Of a stretch of 15,357 nt of DNA, positions 14,281 to 15,357 are shown one piece after another. A model generated the notes under the pieces. That model saw only the letters and a list, made by a program, of their open reading frames with translations, had not been told where the DNA came from and made no database searches. The DNA comes from Aquirufa sp. GTDB lineage: Bacteria; Bacteroidota; Bacteroidia; Cytophagales; Spirosomataceae. The position numbers were made by a program, and so were the translations under genes. Positions within the stretch are counted from its first letter, which is position 1, and each line of letters opens with the position of its first letter. The DNA lies in contig JAURHT010000037.1 of assembly GCA_030833145.1 (NCBI GenBank), positions 1 through 15,357 on the forward strand, given 5' to 3'.

Positions 14281-15255
14281 ATGGAATCGGATAATTCGAG
14301 GGAAAATGAAAGTGGATTGAAGCGTCGAGTGACCTGGTTAACGCTATTGGTTTTCTTTTTAATCGCTTATATTGTAGTAGATAAGTTGGGTTTGCTTGAT
14401 CGATTCTTTCAGCCTTCTCAAGCGGAATTTGTTGAAAATGCACAAGTAAAGCTGGATTCAGTCGCAGAGCAGTTGAATTTGCGTTTAGTTCAAATCAAAA
14501 AACTAGGCGGTAAGGTAAACGAGCTAGAAAAGGCAAAAGCCCAAATCCTAGGTGATCAAAAGCATTTAAGTGATATCGATCCTGCTGAATTCCAAAAGAA
14601 ATTAAGTTACTATTTGCACCTATTGGGTCAGAAGGATGCGGAAATTAAAAAATTGAAGAAAGAGAACGTCGTTCTAATTTTACGAAACGATTCCCTAAGC
14701 CGCGAAGCCCAGATTCTAAAAGTAGGATTAGTTAACATCCAAAAGGCGCTTGAGGATTCGAGCAAAACCTTTGGCCTAAAGGAAAGAGAACTAAGTGAAA
14801 AGTCCCGCGTGCTTGAAATTCGAAATAAGGAATTAACCGAAAAGGTAAGCGCTGCCGCGGCCTTACGTGCTGAAGGGGTGAATGTATATGCCATTTCTTC
14901 GCGAGGGAAAGAATCTTCAGTAAATAACCAAAAGGCGCGTAAAGTCGATAAAATTCGCGTGATGTTCCATTTGCAGGAAAATGCGCTCGCTAATAAGGAA
15001 ATCAAAACGGTGTTCCTGCGTATCATTGAACCTACAGGGACAACGATTTCCGATTATAATTTAGGCTCCGGCACCTTTGATTTCAAAGGCCGAGAACTAA
15101 CATTCACCAGTCGCCAGCGTATTTTCTATGAGGACAACCATCAATCGGTGGAGTTTATCTATTCTAGGCCAAATGGTTTCAAAGCAGGGAAGCACGAAAT
15201 TGAGCTTTATGCGGAGGGCTATTTGATCGGACTAGGAACCTTCGAAGTGCGCTAA
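14281..15255 (+). CDS. Membrane-anchored coiled-coil protein of unknown function
   Basis: I do not recognise a named family. The 324-residue protein begins with a charged cytoplasmic tail (1-17) and one membrane span (about 18-34). A long stretch rich in K, E, L and Q follows (about 55-190), with heptad-like spacing of leucine and isoleucine, probably a periplasmic coiled coil. From about 220 to the end the composition changes to alternating hydrophobic and polar residues with many F, Y, V and I, suggesting a beta-sandwich domain; it closes with GLGTFEVR. There is no signal peptidase site and no catalytic motif. Similar proteins in this phylum are often labelled chromosome partitioning proteins because of the coiled coil; nothing here supports that. 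The gene stands alone between yggS (divergent) and the next promoter. Confidence 0.75.
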   Translation: MESDNSRENESGLKRRVTWLTLLVFFLIAYIVVDKLGLLDRFFQPSQAEFVENAQVKLDSVAEQLNLRLVQIKKLGGKVNELEKAKAQILGDQKHLSDIDPAEFQKKLSYYLHLLGQKDAEIKKLKKENVVLILRNDSLSREAQILKVGLVNIQKALEDSSKTFGLKERELSEKSRVLEIRNKELTEKVSAAAALRAEGVNVYAISSRGKESSVNNQKARKVDKIRVMFHLQENALANKEIKTVFLRIIEPTGTTISDYNLGSGTFDFKGRELTFTSRQRIFYEDNHQSVEFIYSRPNGFKAGKHEIELYAEGYLIGLGTFEVR

Positions 15256-15278
15256 TCCTAAAATTTTGTTGTTAACGT

Positions 15279-15308
15279 TTTGATTGTGAAGGAATATTCG
15301 TACCTTTG
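15279..15308 (+). promoter_or_regulatory. Strong Bacteroidota promoter (TTTG / TACCTTTG)
   Basis: TTTG at 15279-15282 is followed after 18 bases by TACCTTTG at 15301-15308, an exact TAnnTTTG match. The start codon of the next gene is at 15349, giving a leader of roughly 35 bases. This is the best promoter in the window. Confidence 0.8.
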
Positions 15309-15348
15309 CAGTCCAAATTTTTACCAGTTTTTAAACAACAATTTTTTT

Positions 15349-15357
15349 ATGGAATTA
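15349..15357 (+). CDS. Start of a gene cut by the window edge (first codons M-E-L)
   Basis: Only three codons are visible: ATG, GAA and TTA. The ATG is placed 40 bases after the TACCTTTG box and directly follows an A/T-rich leader with a run of seven T. A strong promoter with a short leader would suit a ribosomal or other highly expressed gene. Ribosomal protein S6 (rpsF) is one candidate, as I recall Cytophagales S6 proteins with a similar start, but three residues cannot decide. Confidence 0.4.

Noticed and set aside
14628..15026. A 132-codon open frame on the - strand inside the coiled-coil protein gene
   Set aside because: The translation is rich in S, F and R without recognisable features, as expected opposite a lysine/glutamate-rich coiled coil, and it has no promoter-like motif of its own.
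1..15357. CRISPR array, transposon, phage or defence system
   Set aside because: No regularly spaced repeats, no terminal inverted repeats, and no recombinase, nuclease or toxin-antitoxin gene could be found; every longer stretch is accounted for by housekeeping or envelope genes.

Overview
The window looks like a piece of a Bacteroidota chromosome, most likely from the Cytophagales side of the phylum. Three things point there. Several intergenic gaps carry the Bacteroidota -7 promoter motif TAnnTTTG. Gene starts are preceded by A-rich sequence rather than strong Shine-Dalgarno sites. The cell-division genes include a short FtsL-like protein followed by an FtsI with a C-terminal PASTA domain. 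I see no transposase, integrase, phage gene, CRISPR array, tRNA or rRNA. This is mostly housekeeping sequence, and the less ordinary material is in how genes are joined and how transcripts start and end.

Bases 1-5528 are a division and cell-wall (dcw) cluster, all on the + strand: the end of rsmH, an FtsL-like gene, ftsI, murE (with the DNPR motif of meso-diaminopimelate-adding enzymes) and mraY. The first three junctions are overlaps or 1-base gaps. After mraY the expected murD-ftsW-murG series is missing. Instead the run continues with aroA (EPSP synthase, TTG start) and, through an ATGA overlap, a gene for an exported amidohydrolase. A strong bidirectional terminator at 8064-8104 closes this run and faces a convergent gene for a small membrane protein of the DUF6580 type.

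Bases 8763-11926 are a second + strand operon: purK, purE, a membrane-anchored protein with two LysM domains, and a 301-residue protein that I read as a zinc peptidase of the M15 type. The last two joins are TAATG and ATGA overlaps, so de novo purine synthesis genes are tied to a predicted peptidoglycan-binding and peptidoglycan-cutting pair. This operon meets fmt (- strand) tail to tail, and the two stop codons share one CTAG.

Bases 12841-15357 hold greA (+), yggS (-), an unrecognised membrane-anchored coiled-coil protein (+), and the start of one more gene with a very clear promoter. greA and yggS are also convergent with overlapping stop codons. A complete promoter followed by a terminator-like hairpin lies in the greA leader, which suggests an attenuated leader or a small RNA. 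A second terminator-like hairpin for greA seems to sit inside the coding sequence of yggS.
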